Shown: piece by piece, positions 54,310-64,000 of the stretch
How the letters are laid out: each line of letters opens with the position of its first letter
Position numbering within the stretch: position 1 is the stretch's first letter
Assembly: GCA_963817375.1 (NCBI GenBank)
Contig: CAWFOB010000009.1
Span: 151,477 to 215,476 of the forward strand
Reading direction: 5' to 3'
DNA from: JACVRM01 sp963817375
GTDB taxonomy: Bacteria; Actinomycetota; Thermoleophilia; Gaiellales; Gaiellaceae
Length of the DNA: 64,000 bases
Made by a program: the position numbers and the translations under genes
Notes under the pieces: generated by a model
Told to the model about the DNA's origin: nothing
Databases searched by the model: none
What the model saw: only the letters and a program-made list of their open reading frames with translations

Positions 54310-55460
54310 CTGCCGCTTTCGCCCGAGAGGAGGCGGGTGTAGAGACCCGCCTTGCGTGCAGCGAGGGCGGGTGCGCTGACGAGGCTCGCATACGCCCCGC
54401 GCGGTGCGTTCGCAACACGGAGGCCGACGAGCACGAACGCGGCATGGGCCCCGAGGTTCATGAACGCGAGCCGGCGTTGCCGCGAAGACCCCGCGACACA
54501 GGCCGCCACAGCTCCGACCACGTTCAGCCCGGCGAGCAGGGACTGCGGTGGAACGAGCAGGTCGAAGGCGGCGTGCAGGCGCGCGATGTCGTGCTCGCGG
54601 AGACCGTCACGAATCAGCCGTGGGACCCACCGCCTGGCGGCATCGAGCTTGCCGGCCTCCCAGCGGCGCTGCTGGGCGAGACTCGCCGTGTCGCTCGTCG
54701 GCATCGGCGAGCTCACGGACGCCTGCGGGACAAAGCGCACTCGTCGACCGGCGTCCACGAGTGCGAGGTGGTACTCGAAATCCTCTGCGAGCGCCTCTCC
54801 GCGCCATGGATGCGCCTGGACGAGCTCTCGCCGGAACGCCATCCCTGTGCCGAGCAGCCCGGCCGACAGGCCGAGGCGATCCTTTCCCTGCGCTTGCACC
54901 CGGCCCTTGAGGGCGAATGCCGCTCCGCGGAGAGCGGCTGCGGGCGAGTCGTCGACGTTCTTCACCATGTTGTCGCTCTGCGTCGCGTCGGCGCCGTCGG
55001 CCAGCAGCGCTGCCGAGGCCGCCAGGAGGTTCGGGGACGGCTCGCAGTCGGCGTCGAGGATCAACACCGCGTCGAACGGCCGGTCGATGCGTTGGAACGC
55101 CCAGCTGAGCGCCCAACCCTTGCCGGGACGGGCGGGATCGTCGCGTTCGAGGACGTCGACGCCGGCCTCGCGCGCGATCGCGGCAGTCCCGTCGGAGCAG
55201 TTGTCGGCGAGCACCACGACCTCGACAAGATCGGCGGGATAGTCCTGCGCGGCGACGGCGGCGAGCGTCGCCGCGAGCGCGGCCTCCTCGTCGTGAGCCG
55301 GGATAAGGACGAGGAACCGCAGGCGTGGCTCGCCGGCCGGCGGTTGCGCGGACGGCAGGGCCGCCGCCGCGAGCAACACGAGCTGGTACGCGTTGATGAC
55401 CGCGAGTGCTGCGCCGCAGACGCCGACACCGCTCGAGCGGACGGTGTGCAGGCGATTCAC
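54288..55460 (-). CDS. Membrane GT2 family glycosyltransferase
   Basis: A 390-residue protein with an N-terminal hydrophobic helix (ALAVINAYQLVLLAAAALP), a GT2 domain (LVLIPAHDEEAALAATLAAV, VVLADNCSDGTAAIA, AVLILDADCEPSP, GTGMAFRREL, AEDFEYHLALV, QQRRWEAGK) and C-terminal hydrophobic helices. The QQRRW motif marks processive-type enzymes. GTG at 55460 has TACGGT 6 nt upstream on its own strand. It is divergent from wecB and leads the minus-strand glycosyltransferase operon. Confidence 0.87.
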   Translation of the reverse strand: MNRLHTVRSSGVGVCGAALAVINAYQLVLLAAAALPSAQPPAGEPRLRFLVLIPAHDEEAALAATLAAVAAQDYPADLVEVVVLADNCSDGTAAIAREAGVDVLERDDPARPGKGWALSWAFQRIDRPFDAVLILDADCEPSPNLLAASAALLADGADATQSDNMVKNVDDSPAAALRGAAFALKGRVQAQGKDRLGLSAGLLGTGMAFRRELVQAHPWRGEALAEDFEYHLALVDAGRRVRFVPQASVSSPMPTSDTASLAQQRRWEAGKLDAARRWVPRLIRDGLREHDIARLHAAFDLLVPPQSLLAGLNVVGAVAACVAGSSRQRRLAFMNLGAHAAFVLVGLRVANAPRGAYASLVSAPALAARKAGLYTRLLSGESGSWQRTHR

Positions 55461-55466
55461 CTACCA

Positions 55467-55472
55467 ACCGTA
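55467..55472 (-). promoter_or_regulatory. TACGGT -10-like element upstream of the membrane GT2 gene
   Basis: On the complement, TACGGT lies 6 nt before the GTG at 55460; it belongs to the leaderless series. Confidence 0.45.
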
Positions 55473-55516
55473 GCCCGCCGGGGCGCCAAAAACCCGACGG
55501 GCGGCGAGTCGCAACC

Positions 55517-55522
55517 TATTCT
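55517..55522 (+). promoter_or_regulatory. TATTCT -10-like element upstream of wecB
   Basis: TATTCT is 6 nt before the wecB GTG. With the element at 55467-55472 it forms a compact divergent promoter region. Confidence 0.45.
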
Positions 55523-55528
55523 CGGAAG

Positions 55529-56645
55529 GTGGGCAGTTCCCGCCTGAAAGTGCTGTCGGTCGTCGGCACGCGGCCGAACATGATGAAGATCGCGCCGATC
55601 GCGGCCGTCCTGCGCCGCGAACCGGATGCGTTCGAGCATGTGCTCGTGCACACGGGCCAGCATTACGACCACGAGCTCTCGGCGATCTTCCTCGAGGAGT
55701 TCGGCCTCGGGGAGCCGCAGCACATGCTCGGCGTGGGATCGGCGGCTCAGTCGGTCCAGGTGGCGCGGGTGATGGAGCGGCTGGAGCCGATCCTGCGCGA
55801 GGAGCGCCCGGACATCGTGCTGGTTCCCGGTGACGTGAACTCGACGATGGCGGCCGCGCTCACGGCCGCGACGCTGCGGATCCCGGTCGGGCACGTCGAG
55901 GCCGGCCTGCGCAGCTTCGACGCGACGATGCCCGAGGAGCTGAACCGGATCGTCGCGGACACCGTTTCGGACTTCCTGTTCATCCACTCGCCGGAGGCGC
56001 GCGACAACCTGCTGCGCGAGGGACGGCCGGCGGAGGCGATCCACGACGTCGGCAACACGATGATCGACACGCTGGTCGCGATGCGCCCACGGATCGAGGC
56101 CTTCGGCGCGCCCGAGCGGCACGGCGTCGAGCCTGGCCGCTACGTCGTGGCGACGCTCCACCGCGCGGCGCTCTTCGAGGGCGGGCTGCTCGCTGCGGCG
56201 ATCGCCGGTCTCGGCGCCCTCGCCGAGACGATGCCGGTCGTCTTCCCGGCGCATCCACGGACGCGTCAGGCGATCGAGGCCGCCGGCCTGCGCCGTTCCG
56301 CCCGGGCTCCGGCTGATCAATCCGGTCGGCTACGTGGAGTTCCTGAGCCTGGTCGCGTCGTCCGCGGCGGTGCTCACGGACTCCGGCGGCGTCCAGGAGG
56401 AGACGACGTATCTGCGGCGTCGCGTGCTTCACGCTTCGCGACAACACGGAGCGCCCGGTGACGGTCGAGCGGGGCACGAACGTTCTGCTCGGCCTGGCTC
56501 CCGAGCGGATCTCCGAGTGTCCCGCATCTCCTTCGCGAACGTTCCGCGCGCCGAGGCGCTCGCACCGGCCGGGTGGGACGGTCGCGCGGCGGAGCGCATC
56601 CGAGACGTCATCGCTGCCCACTTGGCGGCCGGCGACGGCGGCTGA
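55529..56645 (+). CDS. wecB: UDP-N-acetylglucosamine 2-epimerase, frameshifts near 56305-56520
   Basis: Makes UDP-N-acetylmannosamine from UDP-GlcNAc. About 370 residues: KVLSVVGTRPNMMKIAPI, VHTGQHYDHELSAIF, VPGDVNSTMAAALTA, HVEAGLRSFDATMPEELNR and, across indels, LTDSGGVQEETTYL. GTG at 55529 gives the family start. Insertions near 56305 and 56416 and another near 56520 break the C-terminal third, although every motif remains readable. It supplies ManNAc, or after oxidation ManNAcA, to the polysaccharide. Confidence 0.88.
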
Positions 56646-56730
56646 TCGAGTTTCGGGCCACGTAGAAACGCGTAGAACGCACTGTTAAGGGCTGGAGTCC
56701 GCGGAGTCGAAAGCGCCTGGACTTCTGCCC

Positions 56731-56736
56731 TATAGT
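56731..56736 (+). promoter_or_regulatory. TATAGT -10-like element upstream of the Wzz/kinase gene
   Basis: TATAGT lies 60 nt before the GTG at 56796, which has a strong ribosome-binding site (GGAGGCGGGGGA). Gap 56646-56795 otherwise shows nothing recognisable. The gene appears leadered, unlike most others here. Confidence 0.4.
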
Positions 56737-56795
56737 GTGCCGAGCAGGTGTTTTAGGGGCGTTTGCGGGCGCGGGGCTCGCGGGGAGGCGGGGGA

Positions 56796-58388
56796 GTGAC
56801 CGAAGTACACCAATTCGGGCATGCGTCCACGCTGGGCGACCACGTCCGCGTGCTGCGGCGCCGCAAGTGGATCGTCATCGCGACGACGCTCGTCGTCACG
56901 GCGCTGGCGCTGTACATGTCGTCGCACAAGACGGTCACGCTACCACGCGGGCGCGCAGGTCCTGATCAACCAGACGTCGCCCGCGTTCGCCGTCATCGGC
57001 ACGGCGTCCCGAGGGCCGATCCGATCCGCAACGCGCTGACGCAGTCGCTCCTCGCGAACGGCCCGGCCGTCGCCGAGCGCGTCGACAAGCTGCCCGAGTT
57101 CCAGGGCAGAGAACCGCGCCGCGCTCGCCGGCGGCGTCTCCGTAGCCTCGTCGGATACGTCGGATTTGCTCTCGTTCGAGTCGACTGCGTCGAGCCCGGC
57201 CTACGCGGTCGAGCTCGTGAACGCGTACGCCACGGAGTACGTCGGACTGGCAGCGGACAGCACGACGGCGTCCATTCACCAGCTGCGGCTGAAGATCCAG
57301 GGCCAGATGGACGACGCTTCAGCTCGAGGGCCGCGGTGGGTCTGCGCTCTACGCGAACTACGCGCAGCAGGCGCAGGCGCTGCAGATCGCCGAGACGCTG
57401 CAGGGCGCGACGACCATCGTTGCCCGCCAGGCCGGCGGCGCGTCGAAGGACGGCCCGAAGCCGGTCCGGGACGGGATCCTCGGCTTCGTCCTCGGCGCTG
57501 ATGCTCGGCGTCGGGCTCGCGTTCCTCTGGAACGCGCTCGACACGCGGATCCGCGGCGCGGCGGAGGTCGCCGACCGTCTCGGACTGCCGCTGCTCGCCC
57601 GTGTCCCCGAGCCGCCGCGCGCGTCTGCGCGCGAAGCGGAAGCTCGTGATGCTCGAGGCGCCCGAGAGCGCCCAGGCCGAGGCGTTCCGGATGCTGCGCA
57701 CGAACCTCGAGTTCGTGAACCTCGAGCGCGGCGCGCGCTCGATCATGGTCACGAGCGGCCTCGAGGAGGAGGGCAAGTCGACGACGGTCGCCAATCTCGC
57801 CGTCGCGTTCGCCCGCACCGGCAAGCGGGTCGCGCTCGTCGATCTCGACCTTCGCCGCCCGTCGATCGCGCGTTTCTTCAATCTGAACGGGCGCCCAGGG
57901 CTCACGGACATCGCGCTCGGGCACGTCGATCTCGACGAGGCGCTCGCGTCGGTCGCCATCTCGCAGCCGCACGACGACAACAACGGCGACCGGCACTTCA
58001 ACGGGAACGTCGGCATCGACGGCCTCCTCGAGGTGCTGCCGACCGGCCCGCTCCCGCCAGATGCCGGCGAGTTCATGGAGAGCCGGGTCGTCACGCGAGA
58101 TCCTGCGCGAGCTGAAGAACCGCGCCGATCTCGTCCTCATCGACGCGCCGCCGCTGCTGCACGTCGGCGACGCGATGGCGCTGACTGCGAAGGTCGACGC
58201 CCTCATGCTCGTCACGCGTCTGAACGTCCTCCGTCGCCCGATGGTCACCGAGGTGCGCCGAATGACTCTCGACGGCTCCGGCGCTCTCGCTCGGCTTCGT
58301 GCTCACCGGGGCCGGCGGCGACGAGTCGTACGAGACGGCCGGCTACTACGCGTACGTCCCGCGCAAGAAGGATCGCGAGCCCGTATGA
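56796..58388 (+). CDS. Chain-length determinant / bacterial tyrosine kinase fusion, many frameshifts
   Basis: Reconstructed at about 525 residues. The N-terminus has a Wzz domain with transmembrane helix (RKWIVIATTLVVTALALYM), then an extracytoplasmic helical region (IRNALTQSLLANGPAVAERV), a second helix near LMLGVGLAFLWNALDTRIRG, and a cytoplasmic BY-kinase with Walker A SGLEEEGKSTTVANLAVAFA, Walker A' VALVDLDLRRPSIARFF and Walker B LVLIDAPPLLHVGDA. The C-terminus holds a tyrosine cluster (SYETAGYYAYV), the usual autophosphorylation site. At least nine single-base indels interrupt it. It controls polymer length and export. Confidence 0.82.
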
Positions 58389-59912
58389 GCGCCGTCGCCC
58401 AGCCGCAGACGCTCGGCGCCGATATCGACGCGCGCACGCTCGCGATCCTCGATCATCGCCGGCGGGCGCGGCCGTTCCGCAGCCGCGGCGCGCTGGTTCG
58501 CCGTCTGCTCCTCGTCGCGGACCTCATCGGTCTCTCCCTCGCGTTCGTCCTCACGGAGGTCCTCGCCGGCGGTTCTCATCGTCACGGCATTTCGACGCGC
58601 GGTGAGTTCCTGCTCTTCGCCCTGACGCTGCCCGGCGTGGATCGTCCTCGCGCGGCTCTACCGGCTCTACGACCACGACGAGGAGCGCACCGAGCACACG
58701 ACCGCCGACGATTTCGTCGGCGTCTTCCACCTGATCACCGTGACGACCTGGGCGCTCTGGGTCATCGGCGACGCGACCGGCCGCGTCCACGTCGACGCGC
58801 AGAAGACGGCCCTGTTCTGGGCGCTCGCGCTCGCGCTCGTCACGCTCGGCCGCATCGCCGCGCGCTCGGCCGCGCGGCTGAGCCTCTCGTACGTTCAGAA
58901 CTGCATCATCGTCGGCGCCGGCGACGTCGGCCAGCTGCTCGGCCGCAAGATCCTGCAGCATCCCGAGTACGGGATCAACCTCGTCGGCTTCGTCGACGCC
59001 GAGCCGAAGGATCGCCGCGTCCGAGCTCGAGCACCTCACGCGTCCTCGGCACGCCCGAATCGCCTGCCGGAGCTCGTCGGCCTTGCTCGACGTCGAGCGC
59101 GTGATCGTCGCGTTCTCGAAGGAGCCGACGCCCGGACGTGATCCGCATGGTGCGCGCGCTGCGGCGAGTTCGACGTCCAGGTCGACATCGTGCCGCGGCT
59201 GTTCGACGTCGTCGGGCCGCGCGCGGAGGTGCACGAGCATCGAGGGCCTCCCGCTCATCGGGCTGCCCGCCTCGCGGATCAGCCGCTCGGCGCGCTTCGC
59301 GAAGCGCGTCGCTCGACGTCGTCGTCGCCGCCGTCATGCTCGTCGTGACCGCGCCGCTCTTCGCCTACGCCGCCTGGCGCATCAAGCGCGACTCGCCCGG
59401 CCCGGTCTTCTTCCGCCAGACGCGGCTCGGGCATGAACCAGCGCCCGTTCACGGCGCTCAAGTTCCGGACGATGAAGGACGGGACGTCGACGGCCGCGCA
59501 TCGCGAGTACATCGCGCAGCGCGCTCGACTCGAAGGCGCCGCCGCAGTCGAACGGGCCTGTACAAGCTCGAGCGCGACGACGTCGTCACGCCGTTCGGCC
59601 GCTGGCTGCGCAAGACGAGCCTCGACGAGCTGCCGCAGCTGATCAACGTCCTGCGCGGCGACATGTCGCTCGTCGGCCCGCGGCCCTGCATCCCGTACGA
59701 GACCGAGCACTTCGAGCCGCACCACTTCGAGCGCTTCCTCGTCCCGGCCGGCATCACCGGCCTCTGGCAGGTCACGGCGCGCGCGCGCTCGACGTTCGGC
59801 GAGGCGCTCGACATGGACGTCGCCTACGCGCGCAGCTGGTCGCTCGGCCTCGACCTCAGGCTCCTGCTGCTGACGCCGATCGCAGCTGCTCGGCAGGCGG
59901 GCGACGCAGTGA
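58385..59912 (+). CDS. Polyprenyl-phosphate sugar-1-phosphate transferase (initiating PGT), many frameshifts
   Basis: About 505 residues after correction. Four or five N-terminal helices (LLLVADLIGLSLAFVLTEVL, ALFWALALALVTLGRIAARS) precede a CoA-binding-like module (NCIIVGAGDVGQLLGRKIL) and a C-terminal sugar transferase domain with KRDSPGPVFFRQTRLG, FTALKFRTMKDGT, KTSLDELPQLINVLRGDMSLVGPRP and GITGLWQV. It attaches the first sugar phosphate to undecaprenyl phosphate. ATG at 58385 overlaps the kinase gene. Indels occur near 58635, 59020, 59090, 59150, 59225, 59310, 59430, 59525 and 59885. Confidence 0.83.
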
Positions 59913-59953
59913 GCGTCAGACGGCAGGAACTGCGAAGCCGGCCGTCTTCCCGG

Positions 59954-60995
59954 ATGAGCCGGTCGGTCGCCGTCGTCGGCCTCGGCTACTGGGGGCCGAA
60001 CCTCGTCCGCAACCTGCAGCGAGCTCGAGGAGGCCGAGGTCGTCGACGGTCTGCGACCTGCGGCCGGACGTCCTGACGACGATCGCGCGCCGCTATCCCG
60101 GCTGTCGCCACGACGACGCGACTTCGACGACGATCCTCGACGACGAGACGATCGACGCGGTCGTCGATCGCGACGCCCGTCTCGACGCACTTCGAGCTCG
60201 CCGAGGCGGCGCTCGAGGCCGGCAAGCACGTCTTCGTCGAGAAGCCGCTCGCGGCGTCGTCCGCCGAGGCGCACGCGCTCGTCGCAGCTCGCCGAGCGAG
60301 CGCGGCCTCGTGCTGATGCCCGGTCACACGTTCCTCTACAGCCCGCCGGTCAACAAGGTCCGCGAGCTGATCCAGGCGGGCGAGCTCGGCGAGATCTACT
60401 TCATCTCGACGAGCCGCGTGAACCTCGGCCTGCACCAGCCCGACGTCAGCGTCGTCTGGGATCTCGGCCCGCACGACTTCTCGATCCTCCGCTACTGGCT
60501 CGGCGAGACGCCGGTCCGCGTCGCGGCGACGAGCCGCGGCTGCGTCATCCCGGACACGCCCGACGTCGCCTTCATCCACCTCGACGTATCCGAGTCGGCG
60601 ACGATCGCCCACGTCGAGCTCTCGTGGCTCGCGCCGAGCAAGCTGCGCCGGACGGCGATCGTCGGCTCGCGAGCAGATGGTCGTCTACGACGACACGAGC
60701 GCCGAGCCGGTGCGCGTCTTCGACTCGGGCGTCGACATCGCGCGATCCCGAGACGTTCGGCGAGTACCGGCTCACCTACCGGACCGGCGACATCGTCTCG
60801 CCGCGCGTCGACGCGACCGAGCCGCTGTCGCTCGAGCTGCTCGACTTCTGCCACGCGATCCGGACCGGCGCCGAGCCGCGCTCGTCGGCCCGCATCGGCG
60901 TCGACGTGATCCAGGTCGTCGAGGCGGTCGACGAGTCGCTCGCGAACGGCGGCATGCCGATCACGATCGAGCCGGTCTGGGAGCTGGCCGCCTGA
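59954..60995 (+). CDS. Gfo/Idh/MocA family oxidoreductase, many frameshifts
   Basis: NAD(P)-dependent sugar dehydrogenase, about 344 residues. Rossmann motif VAVVGLGYWGPNLVRNL, then VFVEKPLA with the catalytic lysine, LMPGHTFLYSPPVNKVRELI, VNLGLHQPDVSVVWDLGPHD and a C-terminal SLELLDFCHAIRTGAEP. ATG at 59954 is preferred, although an in-frame GTG at 59909 overlaps the PGT stop as GTGA. Insertions near 60021, 60040, 60171, 60285, 60302, 60671 and 60745 break it. It likely oxidises a nucleotide sugar for the polymer. Confidence 0.82.
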
Positions 60996-61947
60996 TGGCG
61001 CGGTACCTCGTCACCGGCTGCGCCGGCTTCATCGGCTCGCACCTGACCGAGGCGCTGCTCGCGCGCGGCGACGAGGTCGTCGGCGTCGACGCGTTCACCG
61101 ACTACTACGAGCGCGAGCTCAAGGAGCGGAACCTCGCGGCCGCGCGCGAGCACGCCGGCGTTCACGCTGCGTCGAGGCCGATCTCGCCGAGACCGAGCTG
61201 CCGCCGCTGCTCGACGGCGTCGACGGCGTCTTCCACCTCGCCGCGCAGCCGGGCGTGCGCGCGAGCTGGGGCTTCGGCTTCGACGTCTACGTCCACAACA
61301 ACATCCGCGCGACGCAGCGGCTGCTTCGAGGCGGCGAGCGCCGCAGGCGTCGCGCGTCGCCTTCGCGTCGTCGTCGTCCGTCTACGGCGACGCCGAGCGC
61401 TACCCGACGCGCGAGGACGCGACGCCGGCGCCGCGTCTCGCCGTACGGCGTCACGAAGCTCACCTGCGAGGAGCTGGCGCGCGTCTACGCCGCGATCGTT
61501 CGGCCTGCGACGTCGTCGTCGCTGCGCTACTTCACCGTCTACGGCCCGCGCCAGCGGCCCGACATGGCGTTCGCCCGCATCGTCGCGCGCTCCTGCGCGG
61601 AGAGGCCGTTCCTCGTGCTCGGCGACGGGCAGCAGTCGCGCGACTTCACGTACGTCGACGGACGCGGTCGCGGCGACGATCGCGGCGTTCGAGCGCGGCG
61701 CACGGCAGGCGCGACTACAACGTCGGCGGCGGCAGCGAGACGACGCTCCTCGAGGCGATCCAGCTGCTCGAGGAGCACGCCGGCACGCAAGCTCGACGCG
61801 CGTTTCACCGACCGCCGCGGCGGGCGACGTGCACCGCACGGCGGCCGACACGAGCGCGGCTCCGCGAGGCGACCGGCTGGGCGCCGCGGGTGCAGCCTCG
61901 GCGACGGGCTCGGCGCGCAATTCGACGACTCGGTGGCCCATGTCTAA
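60995..61947 (+). CDS. NAD-dependent sugar epimerase (UDP-glucuronate 4-epimerase-like), many frameshifts
   Basis: Short-chain dehydrogenase of about 312 residues. ARYLVTGCAGFIGSHLTEAL binds NAD; FHLAAQPGVRASWGFGFDVY, the SYK-type triad around VSPYGVTKLTCEELARVY, and RYFTVYGPRQRPDMAFARI follow. The QPGVR signature favours the UDP-glucuronate 4-epimerase group. ATG at 60995 overlaps the upstream stop by one base. Indels near 61160, 61190, 61328, 61360, 61435, 61665, 61700 and 61790 interrupt the frame. Confidence 0.8.
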
Positions 61948-62940
61948 GGTGCTCGTCACCGGCGGCGGCGGGCTTCATCGGCTCGCACCTCGTCGACGCG
62001 CTGCTCGCGCGCGGCGACGACGTGCGCGTGCTCGACAACTTCTCGACCGGCGACCGGCGCAACCTGCTGCACGTCGCGCAGCACATCGAGATCGTCGAGG
62101 GCGACCTACGGAGCTTCGAGCGCGTCCTGACCGCGGTGCAGCGGGTGCGAGGTCGTCTTCCACCAGGCCGCGCTGCCGTCGGTCCCGCGCTCGATCCAGG
62201 ATCCGCTCGAGCTCGAGCGAGGTCAACGTCGACGGGCACGCTCAACGTCCTGCTCGCGGCGCGCGACGCGGGCGTCCGGCGCGTCGTCTACGCGTCGTCG
62301 TCGTCCGTCTACGGCTCGACGGCGCCGACGCGAGGTCAAGCGCGAAGACATGCCCGTCGCGCCGCTGTCGCCCGTACGGCGTCGCGAAGTTCGCCGGCGA
62401 GGCGTACTGCTCGAGCTTCCACGCAGGTCTACGGGCTCGAGACGGTCTCGCTGCGCTACTTCAACGTCTTCGGCCCGCGCCAGAGCCCGATCTCCGAGTA
62501 CGCGGCCGTCATCCCGAACTTCTTCGCCGCGGCGTTCATGGACGAGCGGCCGGTCGTCTACGGCGACGGCGAGCAGTCGCGCGACTTCACGTACGTCGAC
62601 AACGTCGTCGCGGCGAACCTCGCGGCGGCCGCGGCCGGCCGGCGCTGCCGGCGAGGCGTTCAACGTCGCCTGCGGCGAGACGCACTCGGTCAACTCGCTC
62701 ATCGCGCCACATCGCGCGCCTGGTCGGTCGCCCGCTGGAGCCGGTTCACGAGCCGGCGCGCGTGGGCGAGGTACGGATGTCACTGGCCGACATCGACAAG
62801 GCGCGCCGGCTGCTCGGCGTACGAGCCGACGATCCGCCTCGACGAGGGGCTGCGCGCGCGCCCACCGCCATTTCGCCGAGGATGCCTCGCTGCTCCCGGA
62901 GATCCGCGAGCGGCGCCGCTGGCTGTCGCTCGCACGCTAG
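61940..62940 (+). CDS. NAD-dependent nucleotide-sugar 4-epimerase (WbpP/GalE-like), many frameshifts
   Basis: A second SDR epimerase, about 325 residues: SKVLVTGGGG then FIGSHLVDALLARGDDVRVL, FHQAALPSVPRSIQDP, YASSSSVYGS, PYGVAKFAGEAYC (Tyr-Lys pair) and RYFNVFGPRQSPISEYAAVI. The SVPRSIxDP segment resembles UDP-GlcNAc 4-epimerases such as WbpP. It overlaps the previous epimerase by 8 nt. Indels near 61971, 62150, 62215, 62333, 62372, 62428, 62645, 62705, 62820 and 62860 break the frame. Confidence 0.8.
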
Positions 62941-62969
62941 AGGAGCCGATGTCTGGCTGCGCGACGTGA

Positions 62970-63707
62970 ATGGACGACCGAGTGGTCGAGGAGATGACAG
63001 CCGCACGCGGCTCCCGAGCCCGTTCGTCAACACGGCCGATCCGCGCCAGGACGTGCATCGCGTCCGCGAGCACGACCCGAACCAGGCGCGTTACGGCGCG
63101 GCTGAGCGGCTGCTTCCTGAGCCGCGCCGCGGCACGCTTCTCGAGCTCGGCGGCGGGATCGGGGCGTTCGCCGAACGGCTCGCGGGCACGTGGCTACGAG
63201 GTCGCCTTCACCGATCTGAGCGAGAGCGAATCGTCGAGCGCGCAGCCGAAGCCGGGTTCGAGCACGCACGGCTCGACCTGAACTTCCCGCTCCCGTTCGA
63301 GGACGCGAGCTTCGACGGGCGTGACGATGCTCGAGGTCATCGAGCACGTCGTCGCCGCCGAGCAGCTGCTCGGCCGAGGTCGCGCGGGTTCTCAAGCCGG
63401 GCGGCTTCCTGATCCTGAGCACACCGAACTTCTCGTTCCTCCTGAACCGGCTGCGCATCTTGCGCGGGCGGCTGAGCGCCGACGAGGGCTACCACTACCG
63501 CTTCTTCAATCCGGCCGTCTTCGGTCGCGAGTACGCGACGCCGGCCTCACGGTCGATGCATCCTCTGATCTTGTGCCCGCGATCGGCTTCAACCTCTTCT
63601 GGAACAAGCTTCTGAAGCACCCCAGAGTGCACGTCCGCGTTCCGTCTGCGACCGCAGGTTGGATGGCGCACACGCTGCTCGTTCGCGCGACCAAGCCGCC
63701 CGAGTAG
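62970..63707 (+). CDS. Class I SAM-dependent methyltransferase, several frameshifts
   Basis: About 243 residues. After an N-terminal part with NTADPRQDVHRVREHDPNQA there is the SAM motif GTLLELGGGIGAFAERLA, LDLNFPLPFEDASFD, MLEVIEHVVAAEQLL, LKPGGFLILSTPNFSFLLNR and a C-terminal FFNPAVFG. The start is uncertain (ATG 62970 or GTG 62966), and indels near 63013, 63190, 63225, 63320, 63375 and 63535 interrupt it. The sequence after the SAM domain resembles methyltransferases found in O-antigen loci; the substrate is unknown. Confidence 0.75.
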
Positions 63708-63726
63708 CTGGCGCCTCCGGGCAGGG

Positions 63727-64000
63727 CTATGCCGCTCGCTGGGCCGCGAGGCGATCGACGAACTCGAGCACGCGTTCCGCCCGCCGATCCCACGTGAACG
63801 ACTGAACGTCGTCGAACGCGTTCGCCGCCAGCCGTTGCGCGAGGCCGGCATCGTTCAGCACTCGCGTGATCGCCTCCGCGAGACGAGCCGGCTGATCCGG
63901 CTCGACGAAGATCGCGGATTCCGGCCCGAGAACCTCGCGGAGCGAGGCGATCTCCGCGATGACAAAGCAATACGGAACCGAACCATAGAGCACACAACAT
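63727..64000 (-). CDS. Glycosyltransferase C-terminus, cut by the right window edge
   Basis: About 90 C-terminal residues of a GT4-type enzyme: IAEIASLREVLGPESAIFVEP is the donor-binding end of the family, followed by a helical tail (LAEAITRVLNDAGLAQRLAANA and FTWDRRAERVLEFVDRL). The segment before it reads oddly (VPYCFVIAEI where VPVVASDIAEI-like sequence is usual), so an indel near 63965 or the contig end may distort it. The N-terminal domain lies outside the window. It converges with the methyltransferase gene, 19 nt away. Confidence 0.7.
   Translation of the reverse strand, partial: CCVLYGSVPYCFVIAEIASLREVLGPESAIFVEPDQPARLAEAITRVLNDAGLAQRLAANAFDDVQSFTWDRRAERVLEFVDRLAAQRAA

Overview
The window is very GC-rich bacterial chromosome with many GTG and TTG starts, tight ATGA/GTGA gene overlaps and the conserved order tlyA, nadK, recN, steA, steB/mctB, pyrG. 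That order is the actinobacterial arrangement known from Mycobacterium and Corynebacterium. A secreted delta-60-repeat protein that ends in a two-cysteine domain (10129-11415), an AroK-AroB fusion and a DUF3866 protein fit a deep-branching actinobacterium, perhaps class Thermoleophilia. The phylum is well supported; the class is inference.

Layout. Bases 1-10125 hold an essential-gene run: alaS (cut by the left edge), ruvX, mltG, the shikimate genes aroE, aroC, aroKB and aroQ, then pepQ and efp. A mazEF-type toxin-antitoxin pair and a GNAT gene lie between pepQ and efp. Bases 10129-20442 carry a secreted beta-propeller protein, a biotin carrier fused to a degenerate carboxyltransferase, accC, nusB, a small XseB-like gene, a prenyl synthase, tlyA, nadK, recN and steA. 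Bases 20443-23106 are a repeat-rich insertion with a REP-associated tyrosine transposase (RAYT), a deletion derivative of it, a 134-bp tandem duplication and two secreted proteins; it separates steA from steB. Bases 23107-36508 hold steB/mctB, a GT2-MraY-like fusion, pyrG, an M20 peptidase, DUF3866, an MFS pump, an aldo/keto reductase, ald, a 46-residue membrane protein, deoB, two methyltransferases and deoA. Bases 36658-41178 hold a DUF6065 protein, an FkbM-type methyltransferase, fpg and a two-gene ABC-2 transporter.

The most interesting region is 41280-46109, a complete lasso-peptide cluster: leader-binding B1, an HPr-kinase-like protein, B2 protease, C cyclase and four tandem precursor genes. 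Each precursor has its own promoter and hairpin, so each is a separate transcription cassette. The predicted ring is Gly1 to Asp9, followed by a long Pro/Phe-rich tail. Bases 46190 to the right edge are a surface-polysaccharide locus: several glycosyltransferases, a flippase, a pyruvyltransferase, WecB, a Wzz-type tyrosine kinase, an initiating phosphoglycosyltransferase, a Gfo/Idh oxidoreductase, two sugar epimerases and a methyltransferase. No Wzy polymerase is visible inside the window.

Two window-wide patterns matter to a reader. First, most operon-leading genes have a TAnnnT hexamer 6-10 nt before the start codon and no ribosome-binding site, which suggests leaderless transcripts. Second, more than twenty genes, many of them essential, are broken by single-base indels, densest from 56.9 to 63.4 kb. 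Each frame resumes cleanly, so these look like consensus errors and I annotate such genes as single CDSs.
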